Source of the DNA: Fennellomyces sp. T-0311
Lineage: Eukaryota > Mucoromycota > Mucoromycetes > Mucorales > Lichtheimiaceae
NCBI GenBank assembly: GCA_025266875.1
Contig: JALLLT010000086.1
Coordinates: forward strand, 1 to 64,000
Direction: 5' to 3'
Length of the DNA stretch: 64,000 nt
Shown here one piece after another: positions 20,163 through 32,565 of the stretch (positions are counted from its first letter, which is position 1; every line of letters starts with the position of its first letter). The position numbers and the translations under genes are program-made. The notes beneath the pieces are model-generated. The model was given only the letters and a program-made list of their open reading frames with translations, made no database searches and had not been told where the DNA came from.

Positions 20163-21799
20163 TTTCTGGAGAAATAAAGAAGTAAAGGATGTAGATAAAA
20201 AGAAGGCTGAGCTGTCTTTTTTATAGTGCAAGAAGGGGGCTGAGCTGTCAGGTAGGTTGGCAAAGAACAGAAGGAATTCTCATTGGACCGGTTAAACATC
20301 CCGTCATCCTTTTTCAGAATATCAATTTTACGAAATGCTTCGTAAAATTGCATAGCCTCACCCCAATTGAAGTAACACCAACTTCCTTTTGAAGGTTCGT
20401 AAAATTCAATTTTACGAAGTCCTAAAACCCTCTAATATCAAAATGTTGTCAGATATATTTTACATCAACTGTTTATTTTTATCAAAAATATAATGCTGAC
20501 GATTTACACTTATAGGAACCAGAGTCGAAATCTTCTTTTGGCTTTGCAGCTGGACAATTACGTTTCTAAACACAGCTGCTATATCCCGCAGAGGTACGAG
20601 TCCCATAAGGACATGTATTTTGAACAAAAGGATGAGGCAAACAAATAGAAGAATGAAAATGACGATGACATGCTCCCTCCATCCAATCTCGAGGATGAAC
20701 GCCTGGCAAAACGCCAGCATAGCACAGATTAATTGTCTTGGAATAAATGGCATTCTGTGCACAGACCATTTTTTTACTTTGTCTTTTCTTTTGTAATCAA
20801 TTGATACACTACTCTGCAATCCAATATGCCATCCTATCGTCCATGCCATTGTAGTGAATGCAAGGGTGCCAAAAATCAGTTACTGCGCACCATTGTGAAT
20901 CATATACTTCGAGATGAAGAGAGAGAGCTTAATATGCTGGTTAGCAATGGTATATAGCTATATACACAGAAAGCAGAACGGTGCTTCGATATCTTGCTTA
21001 CTGAAGTTCTCTCCGTAGCTAACGAAGCTTCTGCTGTGAATGACAACAACATGTCTCTTACAGATAATGAGGATAACAACTACCAAATAGGAGTCGACGA
21101 TGGTAAGCCATAAATTGTGATTGATGTATGCTTGAAGTTGCTAAAGCAAATTAGATCAAGACCAGGCCAGATGGATTGCTGACGATTTTCGCAACTTTCA
21201 CGATGAACAACAGCAGCAGCAGCAGCAATCGATGCCAGAAGTACAGAGAACTCGTGATGCTGGAGGCTTTGCTGCCTTTGAGCAGGAGCATGTCCTGCAA
21301 ACAGCTGAGGAAGCCGAAATGGAGATGTTTGAAGACGATGAAGACTTTCTTCCTCATGTAACTACAGTTGAAGAAGCTGCTCTCGAAAGTACGCTCAGTC
21401 TTAATTTATTCCGCGATACCCTTTCTAACATTTTTCTATATTAGACCATATGCCAATCACAGTAAAAAAAACGGGCTGTAGAGTGGTAGTACACCATGGG
21501 TACTTTTTGGTAAAGTGCCGTAAATAGGCGGTATATTTCCGTGAAATTGGGTTGGAACCATCTTTTACATGTTTTGAACAAGCATTTACCCTAAAGTTAC
21601 CATGATTTTTCTGGTTTCCTGGTGGTAAATCTGAGTTTTCTTGTAAAACACTGTACATTCTAGGTATTTTCCTGTCTGTCGCCATCACATCCTATCCGGG
21701 TAATAACGATGCACCTTGCTTATACAATATGACAAAACGCATGTCATTTGGCTTTTATACGTATTGATGAAAATAAACTACTAGTTAGAAAAAAAAATA

Positions 21800-24700
21800 C
21801 TAAACGCTATTAAGTATTCCGAGCTTAGGGAGTTCTCGCATCATATCCTCGTAGACGTAATGATATCGACTTTTATGGGTTGGAGATTCCAAAACACCTA
21901 CTGGGCACTCGATTTCCGAAGCAGCGCATACATAATATTTGCCATTTGTCGAACCAACTGTACTCTTGCCATAGGGATAGCCGTAATTTGATAATTCCAT
22001 GCCCTTAGCTATATGTAGCAGACAAAGGGTTCTTTTCATTCCTAGTAAAGAATGCACTGTCAGCTCAGGGAGTTACACTTATCATATCCTTGGTATTTGA
22101 GTATTTAGTTACCCATATACTTGTGGGAAAAGAATAAGATGGCTTCACCAAAGAACGTTCGCCATTCAAGGTTACCGACTGATGAAAAGTCATTTGCGTC
22201 TAAATCCACAGGTAGCGATGCCTTCACATATGTACCGTGTGCTTTATCTGATCCAAGGGGCAATGCGCAATCGAAGGTCGTGTCACCGAGCAGTAAGCGC
22301 TTTCCAATAACTATATTAGTGTTCAAACTAGGCAACGAAGAGGCTTTGACTTTTTTCTGGCGAGCCCAAAAATTCCATAGATAGTACATCAAATTATACT
22401 CTTCGTCGTAATTGTAAGTGGAAGCTTTATCTGAGAAGTGAGGCCCCCAAATTTCTGGTGCTCCGGCACGAGATGAGTCCTCACAATCCATGTTCTTTTT
22501 CGGAAGAACCTTTTTCGTGTGCAATGTTCGTTCGTAAAAACGTCGGGATGCCATCAACATCAGTTCATTAGCGGCATTCGGTCCTGGGTCCTTTGTCGAC
22601 TTTATCCGTCTGTCGTAAAGCCCAACAGCTCTCTCCATACAACGCGCGCTTATTCCCTTCAGTGGTCCCAATTGTCTTAACATTTCGGGGACGTGTCGGA
22701 GATAGTGGAAGTTGACTGTGTATACGTTGCCAGGCAGACTAGTACGGGCAAAATTATGCCAGACCTGAAAAAGGCTGTTGTCAGCTAGTTATTAGTAACA
22801 CGATTCACTACTCTGCCTCCATTTTACCTTTCAACCGTTGTGATCTGATCATTTGTCAATTCCCAAGATAGCGAGATCGCACATGCTTTCGCGAGACAAG
22901 TAAGAGCATATATTGCGTCCACATTGCAACCTTTCGATTTGAGCTGGTCGACGACGATCGTTGGAATGACATATATTAGCAAACTAATATAGTCGACACC
23001 TCTCGCATCCCTTGGGCAAGATATAGCATCTGTAATAATAAGTAACTACTGGATACTGAGGAAGGACCTGAACTGTACATACCAACGATTTTCCCGTCAA
23101 ACGTCTCTGGCCAATTTGCTTGAGAAGCCATGATTGCGTTGCTAATGGCTCTTTGCTCGGCTTTTGTCAGGAGAAATGGTGTTTTAAAGATAGGATTTGT
23201 CAGCATCGCCCAAACATGCGGTCCAAGATTTGATCCATAAAGATGTAACTCATCAAGACCATAAAAAAAAGGGCCATAAAAGGAAGACAGCTGCGCAAAT
23301 GGGCTTGGTGATTTTATATTATGATCCTGGGTATATGAATCAGTATGCAATTAGCTTATAGAAAATTAGAACCACAGTACCGGATCACCATTTTTGTAGT
23401 GTTCCTTGGTGCGCTGGGGATCGAGAGCTTCTGTACCAGCGTAATATCGACCATAGCCAAGCTTTGACTTGTCAGTGGGTGTTTGATCACTATGCCGAGC
23501 GCTTGATTTCGGGCTTTCCAAACGGACTGATGGTATCAAACATACTCGGCAGCCAAATGTGGACTGATGGCCACCGTGATGTGCGAGAGAAGCGATCCCT
23601 GGGATGTCACCTGTAGCCAAAACAAGGTGGGCTTTCAGTGATCGAATATTTCCATCATCACATTGTACGTCAATTCCTTCCGACTCGAGTTTGAGAAACT
23701 CCTGTATGAGTGGTACAAGGAACCAGTCCAAGTTACCACCCTTTGACGATGCTGGTATAATACAAACTTGCATCATATTCTTATCCTTGTATCTGATGTA
23801 ATAGAATTAGCAATTCATGATAAACCTATAAAATACATATTCTGTCGCAGCCAAACCTTACCTTTCGTCGGCAGGGATGTTCAAGATCACTACGTGAACT
23901 ATTGTCATGGATACGGAACTATGTATAAATGGTCGGAAGCCATCCACATAAAGAGCGACTGCAATATCGCTCATTCCCCACTCTTGCATTCCTTTTAAAG
24001 CATTTCCGTCGAAAATATCGCAGAACATATCTGACTTTTGTTGGGTTTCTGCTGGATGGTGTAACATTTTCCTTGTATTTTTATTGGCCATGAACGTGGC
24101 GAGTTGATCGGCAAGCGGAAGATACTTCATCTGGGCGAAAGGTTCTTTCCTGGATTCGTTTCGATATCGTGGGGTCCCGCAATTCTTATTCGGACATTTC
24201 GTTATATCATCGTGTAAATATAGATAACATCCGCTGGGGCAAATGTCAAACTCTTTCATCTGGACTGGGTATAGAGACACAAGGAGATTCTCAGCCAGAT
24301 AAGGTGAAAGAATACTGTAAAAGTTGACATTATCCGATGCATCTGCACTTGGCACCCAATCAATTAGTATTCTTATATTGTTGTTCGCGAGGATGCATAC
24401 CATAGTCTGACTCAACCAATGTCATAGATTCGTTTGTGAGTGCTACTATCTTTTCGTAAGCGGCGTCAGGTATGTTGAATTCGTTAATGATGTGTAAGAG
24501 CCGTAGGCTCAATTGTTCAGATGGATCAAGCGGCCGCGCCATTTGATCGCTTAGATTAAATAGCATTGTATTGTTTGATGTGGCCGTCACGTTTACATTA
24601 GTGCTTGTCGTTTGATCTGCGGTGGTATTGTCCATATCCTCAAGTCCACGAATATAATCAAGAGGATCGTCGTCATCGTCGCCGTAATCAGGGTCAAAAA

Positions 24701-24980
24701 AATCATAGTTGTTCTGATCCAAGTCATGACGATCTTGAGAACAATTGTCAGTGAACGCAAATTGACTTGGAGCCTGCTCTTTGGAGCGGGTTTTGCGTAC
24801 TTTCTTCTGAACTCTATTTTGCCGGCGCTTATGGATTGGAATTTCGGCGTGTAGTGGACGTGATTGTATGCCAACATTCTGCGCTGCAGGCTTCAAGTAC
24901 GTTTTTTCATAGCAGCGCAGTCTATGACTTTTGTAATTTCGACGAGAAAACGAACCTTTACAACAGGGGCATATGGCCAT
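21800..24980 (-). CDS. tnp2-type (CACTA-like) transposase of element I, multi-exon
   Basis: The start ATG at 24980 opens a Cys/His finger (CPCCKGSFSRRNYKSHRLRC), then a basic and an acidic segment. Further blocks: FDICPSGCYLYLHDD with CPNKNCGTPRY, a C-terminal VVILNIPADERY, first Asp in ATGDIPGIASLAHHGG with FGCRVC, second Asp in YGLDELHLYGSNLGPHVW, Glu in CMERAVGLYDRRIKS. Exons lie roughly at 24980-24410, 24325-23866, 23800-23390, 23335-23088, 23030-22840, 22765-22110 and 22060-21800. The block near 22960 (GVDYISLLIYVIPT) has no ATG but is in frame between GT-AG borders. I saw no stop in the modelled exons, though the exon borders are not all verified. Order and motifs match element D's transposase. 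Confidence 0.75.
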
Positions 24981-25111
24981 GAGGAACACGTTCAATGATA
25001 AAAAAAAAGCGCATGATTCTGTCACACCTGAACAGCGTGGTCAGGCTGTGACTGTGTCCATGGCAGTGACAAAAGATATTTCTTTTACTTTCCACATCAT
25101 TCACCACCACC

Positions 25112-26112
25112 ATGCCAAGGGGTTCAAGTTCGAGTAAAACTACCAATTTAAGTCACGAAGTAACGGAACTTCGTCGACAAGTGACAGCTTTGACCGGCGA
25201 CGTTGAAAACATGAGTGGAAGGGTAGAAGAGATTCTCGAATTAGTGAAACGATTCGAATTAGTTCTCGACTTGAACATGCGGTCCATGGATGGGAATCAA
25301 CAGAAACTGGTGTCAGCAATGGAAATTCTTAGCGATTCTACTAATGCACCAGTAGAACAGCAACCTCGCGCCACCTCGTCTGGGCTGACAGATTCTGTAT
25401 CCAAGATAGCGGCGAAAATGATACCACATCCGTTCACACGAGTTACAGCTGAAGGAAAACGAAAAAAGAAGCGACTTGACGTGAAGAAGGAACATATTCT
25501 GAATCTGGTGATAAAAAAGCGGCGGAGAACGTGGATGATGATAAGGCTGAATCGTTTTACAACACCATGAAAACCGAGCGAGCATTAGCGTTGACAAATC
25601 TAGCAACGTCTCTTGGCTTGACAGTATCTACGAAGAAGAGCATGCCTGAAAAGAAAGCAGGTGCTAAAGAGAAGTCAGGCAGTAATGGACCGAAAAGTGG
25701 ATCAGACGGGGATGAGCCCGACAGCGATGAGTCAGGCAACGATGATTCCAGCAACGATGAGTCAGGTAACGGTGAGTCCGACAGTAGTGAATCGGATCCA
25801 GATAGCGATGAAGAAGTCAAGGATTTGGTCGAAGTAAAGATGACCTGGATTGGCGTGCCAGAACCCTCGCGTAATGTGACGCTGAAAGGATTTGAACAAT
25901 CGGTTATCGACCGTATTGCTATTGACCTATCATGCTGTGAAGAGCACTGGGCTTCTGAGCATATGTTGAGTGAAGCCTGGAACAACAAAAAAAAGTTCAA
26001 GATCAATTCAAATGCGGATTCTCGTCGTACTAGCAGGTATTTTGCGGCTTCGCATGTTCAAGTAATAGATGACCTTATCCTCTTTATAGTTTCAGCTACA
26101 GCGATTTTCTAA
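25112..26112 (+). CDS. Accessory protein of CACTA-like element I (apparent frame slip)
   Basis: ATG 25112 (CACCATGCC) starts MPRGSSSSKTTNLSHEV, then a coiled coil (LRRQVTALTGDVENMSGRVE). The first frame ends at 25570 and the second is open from about 25475, so one nucleotide or a small intron is needed within the A-rich run 25455-25480. The second part holds a Ser/Asp/Glu repeat region (DESGNDDSSNDESGNGES, about 25700-25810). It then has the block DLSCCEEHWASEHMLSEAWN with KKKFKIN. The same block (DFSVCEDNWVLEHLARQCWR) occurs in D's accessory protein, so this is a family feature. Function unknown; likely DNA-binding helper. Confidence 0.55.
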
Positions 26113-26509
26113 AGGATGGCAATGATCTTCTTGGCCTACTGTAAGTAAATAACTAAGAACGTATGTTAAATCAAGTATAAGGACTAATAGCACTTTGATA
26201 GGAATAGAGATGAAAGTATGGCACCGTCAGTCCTTCAAAACAATACCAATATGACGCTTTAACTAATGACTTAAGCAATGTTCAAAATGTCGTCTTTTAT
26301 ATCATTGTTAGTTTAGCTTTTGAATAAAAACAGTTGTAATTCGTCGTTTAATCAGATACTGCCCATAGCTAGCTATGGATATAATAGCTTCCTGTTATAT
26401 ATGGGAGCTGTAGAATACACCTATACACTTTCGTGTACTTTCAGGTGGATCTGTGTACTTACTCGTACTCTTATATAGGTAAATCCCTGTACTTCCTGGT
26501 TAACCCTTG

Positions 26510-26558
26510 TTCTGTACTTTCCCGGTAAGTGGTATTTTTTCACCGGGAAAGTACAGAA
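26510..26558. repeat. Subterminal 17-bp perfect inverted repeat in I
   Basis: Arms 26510-26526 (TTCTGTACTTTCCCGGT) and 26542-26558 are exact reverse complements around a 15-nt loop. It lies about 50 bp inside the right TIR, a plausible transposase-binding or end-pairing site. Confidence 0.8.
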
Positions 26559-29364
26559 CTCGAGAGTACACTAAACTACAAGGATTTCACAGCCCATTTT
26601 TTTTACTGTGAATCCAAAATTTGCTCTACTTCATTGCCTACTTCGTTCGCTTTTCCACTTGCTCTCGCTCACTGACAAGGCTGCAACGACGCTGCTCTAT
26701 TTCTTCAACATGGTATTACCACTGTTCAGCAGCGATGCCAGTATCGCTGTTACACCATCTACCGTGAAGAAAGCGACTGGCCTTGATGAGTACTCGAGCC
26801 AGGTCAAGCGCATTGTTGTCTGTCCTGAATGCCATAAGCTTTATGATATGAATCGCGAACAGATTCCAGCTACATGCGATTATGTTCAATACCTGGATCA
26901 TCCAAGGGCAAACCATCGCCAACGTTGTGGACATTCTCTGTTTAAGAATGCGTGCAAGCAGCGGCCATACAAGGAATATGCCTACAATCGCCTTAAGGCA
27001 CATATCAAGCACTTGTTTGCGCGTGAAGGCTTTGAGAAAAGCATTAATCTGTGGCGTAACTGCCAAGTAGAGCCGAATACCTACTCAGACGTATATGATG
27101 GAAAGATGTGGCATGGAATTCCCGACCCTGATGACAATTCTTACAGCTATGTTCAGTACCACACCCGAGCGCTTCTTCTCACACTAAATGTGGATTGGTT
27201 TAACCCGTTCGAGAACTCAGTGTATTCATGCGGTGCTATGTATCTGACGATCAACAACCTTTTATGTACAGAGCGTTTCAAGAAGGAGAATGTCATTATC
27301 ATTGGTATCATGCCCGGGCCAAAAGAGCCATCCACTTTCGAGATTAATAACTATCTCAAGTCTCTTGTTGACGAGCTGGAAGAGTTGTATCAGAATGGGG
27401 TGGAGGCTCCGACCGACGATCCAGAACTTACAAAAGATCATGCACGAGCAGCGTTGTTGAATGTCGCTTGCGATATACCTGCAGCAAGAAAGGTGTGTGG
27501 TTTCCTGGGTCATATGGGTCGCCATGGTTGTAACAAGTGCGATCGGATACTTGAAACTATTGGTCGCAGTGTGCAGTATTCCAGTTTCTCCGCCATATAT
27601 CCACAACCAACGCCAGAAGAAAATCGGGCTGCCGCTGCTCGATGGCTTGAAGCAACCACCAAGTCCAGCCAGAAAGACGTGGAGAAGCAGTTTGGGGTAT
27701 GATGATCACAGCTCCACCAACTAATGTACTTTGACCTGGTTAACGGCACAATCATCAATCCTATGCACAACTTGTTGCTCGGGACGACGGAGTATATGAT
27801 GAAGATCTGGATTGAGAATGGTGATCTTACCAACGTGGATATGCAGGTTATAAAATTGAAGGCAGAGTGCATTATAGTCCCTCCAAATTTCGATATCTTG
27901 AAGACACAGAACATTTCGTCCTCTGGATTCTCATATATGAAGACAGCCGACTGGAAAAGCTGGTGCTTGATATATTTGCCATTTTTGCTCAGTGGATTGC
28001 TTGAAGAAGCGAAGTTTGACAACTGGATGAGCTTTGTCAATGCCTGTCGGTTGTTATTCAAGCCTACATTGACTGAATCAGAGGTCGACAAAGCTCATAT
28101 ATTGCTGCTCGATTTCTGCACAAGGTTCGAGGATCTTTATAGCGATGACAATGTTACTCCAAACATGCATATGCACATCCACCTTCACAGCACCATCTGC
28201 GCGTTCGGCCCGATATATGCTTATTGGCTTTTTAGCTTCGAGCGCTATAATGGTATGCTTGGGAGGATCCAAACCAACCGCAAAGATTCCTTCGAAGTAA
28301 CCTTCATGAGACGATTCCTTGAAATTACGCTCTTTACAAACTATATCAACTCGCCAAAGGCTAAGGCTCTTCTCAATATTCAGCAGAGAGAGTTCCTAAC
28401 AGCCGTGGTGAACACTCCACCTTCCTCCACCATCACTGCTCACCTAAATTCGGCCGACGCCTTCAACATCGACAAGTTCACGCTAAACTTTACACAAATC
28501 CGTGCCTCAACTGGTTCTGAAGTACTCCCTCTGGGCACAATTACAAGCACTGCGCAAAATTAGAAGTATCTGTAACTTTCAAAGGTTACAGAAAGTTACA
28601 GATAGTTGCAGTAGGGATGGGGCCCGTGAGAATGTACGGGGACCCCGAAATTTTATCGCGATGGATGTTGATTAGAGTACAAAAATAGACAATGTCAATA
28701 TCGGCAGCAGTATTCCGAAGTGTAACGTTCAAAAGTGCAACCAAAAAAGCAAACGGCTGAACCTAGTTTGGGCAGGAGCACTGTATTTTCTGTGCAACAA
28801 GAAGACTGCTTGGAAATTGTCGGCAGGGCAAGAGCAGAATGATCATTTATCTTTAGCTTGCTTAGAAATAAAAAATACATTGAGAGAAAAATGCAGTATG
28901 CTGCGTTGTAGTATAAAAAGGTAGCTGATTTTTAAGCAATGGCGTTGGAAAAATGGTTGTAATGAAATTAATTCTTCAATGGCAAGACAATCACATGGGT
29001 AATTCTTAAGTTAATGTTGTAGATATAAAGTCAACCGTTCTTAGAATGCCAAGGACGCACATATGCTTAAACTTCTAGACGCGTCCTTGAAATGAAAAAG
29101 TGTCATGCAACTCTATATTATGCAGCTTACTATTTTTACCGACAGTCTGAATGTAGGACAGCATCCAAAACGGGCAATCTATTGTATTGAAAAACGTGAT
29201 AGTAATGCGTATTAAACTGACGTCTAAGGGATCAAGCAATGCCGCCAAGAGGGAAAGATACACAGCCAAGAGGATGACGGATGGCCAAGAGAAAGACATG
29301 CTGCCAAGGAAACATGTTCCTAGCGTACATGTATTTGTAGGGACGTTTTGTTTATGTGAAAAGA

Positions 29365-29372
29365 TATAAAAG
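29365..29372 (+). promoter_or_regulatory. TATA box of B1 transposase
   Basis: TATAAAAG lies 75 bp upstream of ATG 29440. It is conserved in B2, upstream of ATG 50872. Confidence 0.6.
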
Positions 29373-29439
29373 CAGAATAAGAAGGCTGCCAGAAAAATCT
29401 ACATTAACACCTCCTTTACAACACCCACCCATATCATCG

Positions 29440-32400
29440 ATGCCGGGACAACCTACTTACCTATGTGTGTGTACACGCTGCACCGGCAGAAATCGGCCAG
29501 GGAGATATGTGACAGACGAAGTATACCGCGCTCACTTTGAGCAACAAGTTGCTCGAAGACTCAGACGTTGTAAGTCGAAAAAATGGCATAATGGAATTGA
29601 TGATATTAACAGTTGTATAGTCACCCCACCTACTACCACTGCTGCCAGCCATCAGACCGAAGATCAATCCGAACCAATGGCTATCGATGACGAAGTTGAC
29701 AACGATGGTAGGTCTGCAACATATCACTGAAAGATAGCTTACTGATGAAAAATAGAAGCTTTGCCTGGAAACTGGGATGTAGGTACAGCAGAGCCTACCC
29801 TGGAGCCGCTACTGCAAGAGTCATTCGACGATCCGATCAACCAGGATCAAACCGAAATGAATGAGAACATGGAGAACCAGTTCGATTCTTTGCTGAACGG
29901 CGATGAAGGCGATGACCAAGGTTGGTTAAGAAGATGCTAAACAAAAAAGCCGGTCGTTAATAAGAAAATATCAGATATGTCCGTTGACAGCCCAGCTACT
30001 ATGGTAGCCCTACGCCTAATTGATATGATCCCACAGCCATACCTTTTCGTCTTCATGTTCATCGTTCTCTTCCAGCTCCATTACCTCTCGGAACGAACGA
30101 CCGCCATCCTGATCACCTTCATCGTGACCTTGCTTGCCACCCTTCCCATCCCTGAAAGGTTCAACTTCCCTGAAACCTTGGCCACCATCCGCCACTATGT
30201 GGGCTTCGATCAATTGACGGATACACTTACCATGTATGTCGTTTGCTCCAAGTGCCACGCCATATATCTCCCGGAACGTGCTCGAGATACATGCACTACC
30301 ACGGCTTTGAATGGAAACGTATGCGGAAATGCCCTGTTCAAGATATCGACTGTCGGTGGGCGTCGTGTTCATGGGGCTCCACTTAAGCAGTACGCATACT
30401 ACAAGCTAGGGCACAGCCTCAAAAGGCTTTTCACGCGCAACGGCTTTGAGGACAAGATCATCGAATGGAGACAGGATCTCTTCAATGGCACCGAGTTTCG
30501 CGACATTTACCACGGTTTGAAATTGAACAGGCTCAAAGATGCAAACCGCATTCCTTTTGTTCCTGACGATCACTTATTGATGCTCACGCTCAATGTCGAC
30601 TGGTTCGCACCTTTTGACAGCGGTTACTCTTGCGGCGCTATATACCTTACGGTCAATAACCTACCCCGTGCGGATCGATTCAAAACGGAAAACGTCGTCC
30701 TTGTGGGCGTCATGCCTGGGCCACGCGAACCAAAGACCTACGAAATGAATAATTATTTGGAGCCCCTCGTGGATGATCTTCTTGCCTTCTATGCGGGTGT
30801 TTGTATGAAAACTTTCAAGTACTCAAGAGAAACCATGGTACGCGCCGCTCTGTTGAATGTCGCTTGCTATATCCCAGCCAGCCGTAAGGTGTGCGGCTTC
30901 ACGGCACATTCCAGTACACGTGCTTGCAATAAGTGCAACCGCGAGTTTGTCACCGATCAGAAGAGTGGCAATATGGTCTACGCCGGTACGGACATTCCCC
31001 ACGCAAGCTTGCGAACCAAACGAAGCAATCGTATTGCAGCCGACAATTGGAGAAATGCAACGACCCAGGCTGAGCGGCAAAGACTTGAACGAGAGCATGG
31101 CACCCGCTGGTCACAGCTTCACAGGCTTAGCTACTTTGACCCAGTACGATGCACCATAATCGACCCTATGCACAACCTTTTCCTTGGCACAGCTGCTCGT
31201 ATGGTCAAAATCTGGAGGACCCGGAGCGTCTTCACGGAATCGATGCTCAAGAATATGCAAGAGATTGCTGATCGTGTTGTGTTGCCCTCTGGGATGCCGA
31301 CGCTTCAGCGCAAGATCGAGCGAAAATTTGGCTTTATGACGGCGGATGATTGGAAGGTGTGGACCTTGGTGTACTCCCCTTACGTGCTCCACGGCGTTTT
31401 GCTCCCAGACTATTATGAACACTGGATGCTGTTTGTCGACGCCTGTCGATTGTTGGCGCAAACGAGGATCACGTATGACAATATCGCCGACGCACACCAG
31501 AAACTTGTCAAATTCGTAAACAACTGTGCGATGTTATACATGATTCCGTTGTGACGCCCAACATGCACCTGCATCTCCACCTCCGCAAAGTTCTGCAAGA
31601 CTTTGGCCCCATCTATGCGTTCTGGTTGTTCAGTTTCGAGAGATACAATGGGTATATGAAGGATGCTGATACCAACCAGAAGGATTGCTTCGAGGTCACG
31701 TTTATGAAGCGATTCATTGAAAAGACTGGTGCCATTGATTTCGTTCAGGCTGAGGCTGCTCGCTTTGGGAGGAATTCGGCCGAGTTCAGGATGCTGCTAC
31801 AGATTGCTGGGCGATCTTCTCGTCACGTACTGCAGCAGGGTCCAGGTGCCTTCGATTACGAAACGTTCATCAGCTACTCTATGAATCCAAGCCTATCCGT
31901 CAATGTCACTGGATCTGAGCCGCTGCCCCCCTCGACTGCGATCACCATGAGCGACGGCGTTGACGCAAACCTTAGCGAAGAATCACCACGCACACTTGCT
32001 TGAGTACTATGCGTATACATATGGTATGGCTGTTTTGCCTGCGAGTGACGGGATTCCAGCTCATGCATTTGCCAAGCGGAAGGCTGAGAAGTTTCGGACG
32101 ATTGAAATCTTTGGGCAAACATATCGATCGGCAGCTGCAGCATCCTCGCGCAGATCCTACATTCAGGTTGTCTATTGGCGCGGTGAGCAACCTGGCGCGT
32201 ACACCGGCCGTGTGCAGTATTACTTCAAGCATCCACTGGTTGTCAATGGTACATCGGTCGTCCACCATCTCGCTTTCGTTCGTTGGTACCACACCGTACC
32301 GGAATCCCACCAGCGATTCACTTTCGGTGGCCTTGAAGAATGGCTATGGCAATTCACAGATGAACGCTACGATTGTATCATACCTGTTCACCGCATCCAC

Positions 32401-32493
32401 TCACAAGTCGCTGTTGTTGCTCATGGGCCGCAAGATGACGTGCAAACAGCCAGGATGGTTGTGATTCCGTTGCCAAAACGGATTACTGTTTAA
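29440..32493 (+). pseudogene. Plavaka/tnp2-like transposase, B1 copy (two frameshifts)
   Basis: Exons 29440-29707, 29756-29920 and 29975-32493. The N-terminal finger is YLCVCTRCTGRNRPG, then an acidic linker. Core: CSKCHAIYLPERARDTC, first Asp position reads ACYIPASRKVCGF here (B2 has ACDIPASRK, so the catalytic Asp is mutated to Tyr in B1), second Asp in IDPMHNLFLGTA, and Glu in SFERYNGYMKD. One base is missing at about 31538 (ACATGATT versus ACGATGATT in B2), and one extra T at about 31983 shifts the frame again. The C-terminal domain (IEIFGQTYRS, VQYYFKHP, DCIIPVHRIHSQVAV) continues to 32493 and is shared with A, where the equivalent is after an intron absent here. Confidence 0.88.
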
Positions 32494-32565
32494 AAAAATA
32501 AAAAATTGTTCTTGACAAAGGCCTAAAACTTTACTCAAAAATTGGCTACTAAAAGAAGCAGGCTT

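Larger units (their letters stand above)
8968..20433. mobile_element. PIF/Harbinger-like transposon F (outermost of a three-level nest)
   Basis: Perfect 33-bp TIRs lie at 8968-9000 and 20401-20433 (starting AGAGGGTTTTAGGACTTCG), flanked by AAT on both sides (8965-8967 and 20434-20436). Without the nested G1 the element is about 3.1 kb. It carries a five-motif Harbinger transposase on + and a basic/coiled-coil accessory gene on -, convergent. 9001-9445 is its 5' non-coding region, where I support no gene. Confidence 0.9.
21458..26610. mobile_element. CACTA-like (tnp2) transposon I inserted in E
   Basis: TIRs start CACAGTAAAAAAAA and continue (C/T)GGGCTGT, 22 bp with one mismatch, at 21458-21479 and 26589-26610. 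AAT is duplicated at 21455-21457 and 26611-26613. A tnp2-type transposase (-) and an accessory gene (+) are divergent from about 25000-25110. Subterminal DNA at 26421-26575 is rich in GTACTTTC-type words and holds a 17-bp inverted repeat. Element length is 5153 bp. Confidence 0.9.
20437..28547 (+). mobile_element. Plavaka-like element E, split by I and cut by B1
   Basis: The 5' part of a Plavaka-type transposase gene (from 20826) and its 3' part (26611-28547) flank element I, whose AAT duplication marks the insertion point. The right side ends where B1 begins at 28548, before the usual C-terminal extension seen in A and B. No TIR was found. 20437-20825 is upstream non-coding DNA. Confidence 0.75.
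20826..28547 (+). pseudogene. Plavaka/tnp2-like transposase of E, disrupted and truncated
   Basis: The 5' part starts with MPSYRPCHCSECKGA, the Cys-rich start also seen in A and B. It continues with acidic/Gln-rich exons (about 20971-21102 and 21156-21389, the latter containing a Q6-7 run), but a stop near 20957 breaks the first one. After element I, 26611-28547 encodes the core: CPECHKLYDMN, first Asp in ACDIPAARKVCGF with GCNKCDR, second Asp in INPMHNLLLGT, and Glu in SFERYNGMLG. Two adjacent TGA codons at about 27701-27706 replace Arg-Trp in a conserved RWSQLH motif. The frame is cut by B1 after VLPLGTITS, so the C-terminal domain is missing. Confidence 0.8.

Noticed and set aside
20460..20849. 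129-codon minus-strand frame with hydrophobic segments
   Set aside because: It overlaps the promoter and start of the E transposase on the other strand and has no supporting motif or start context.
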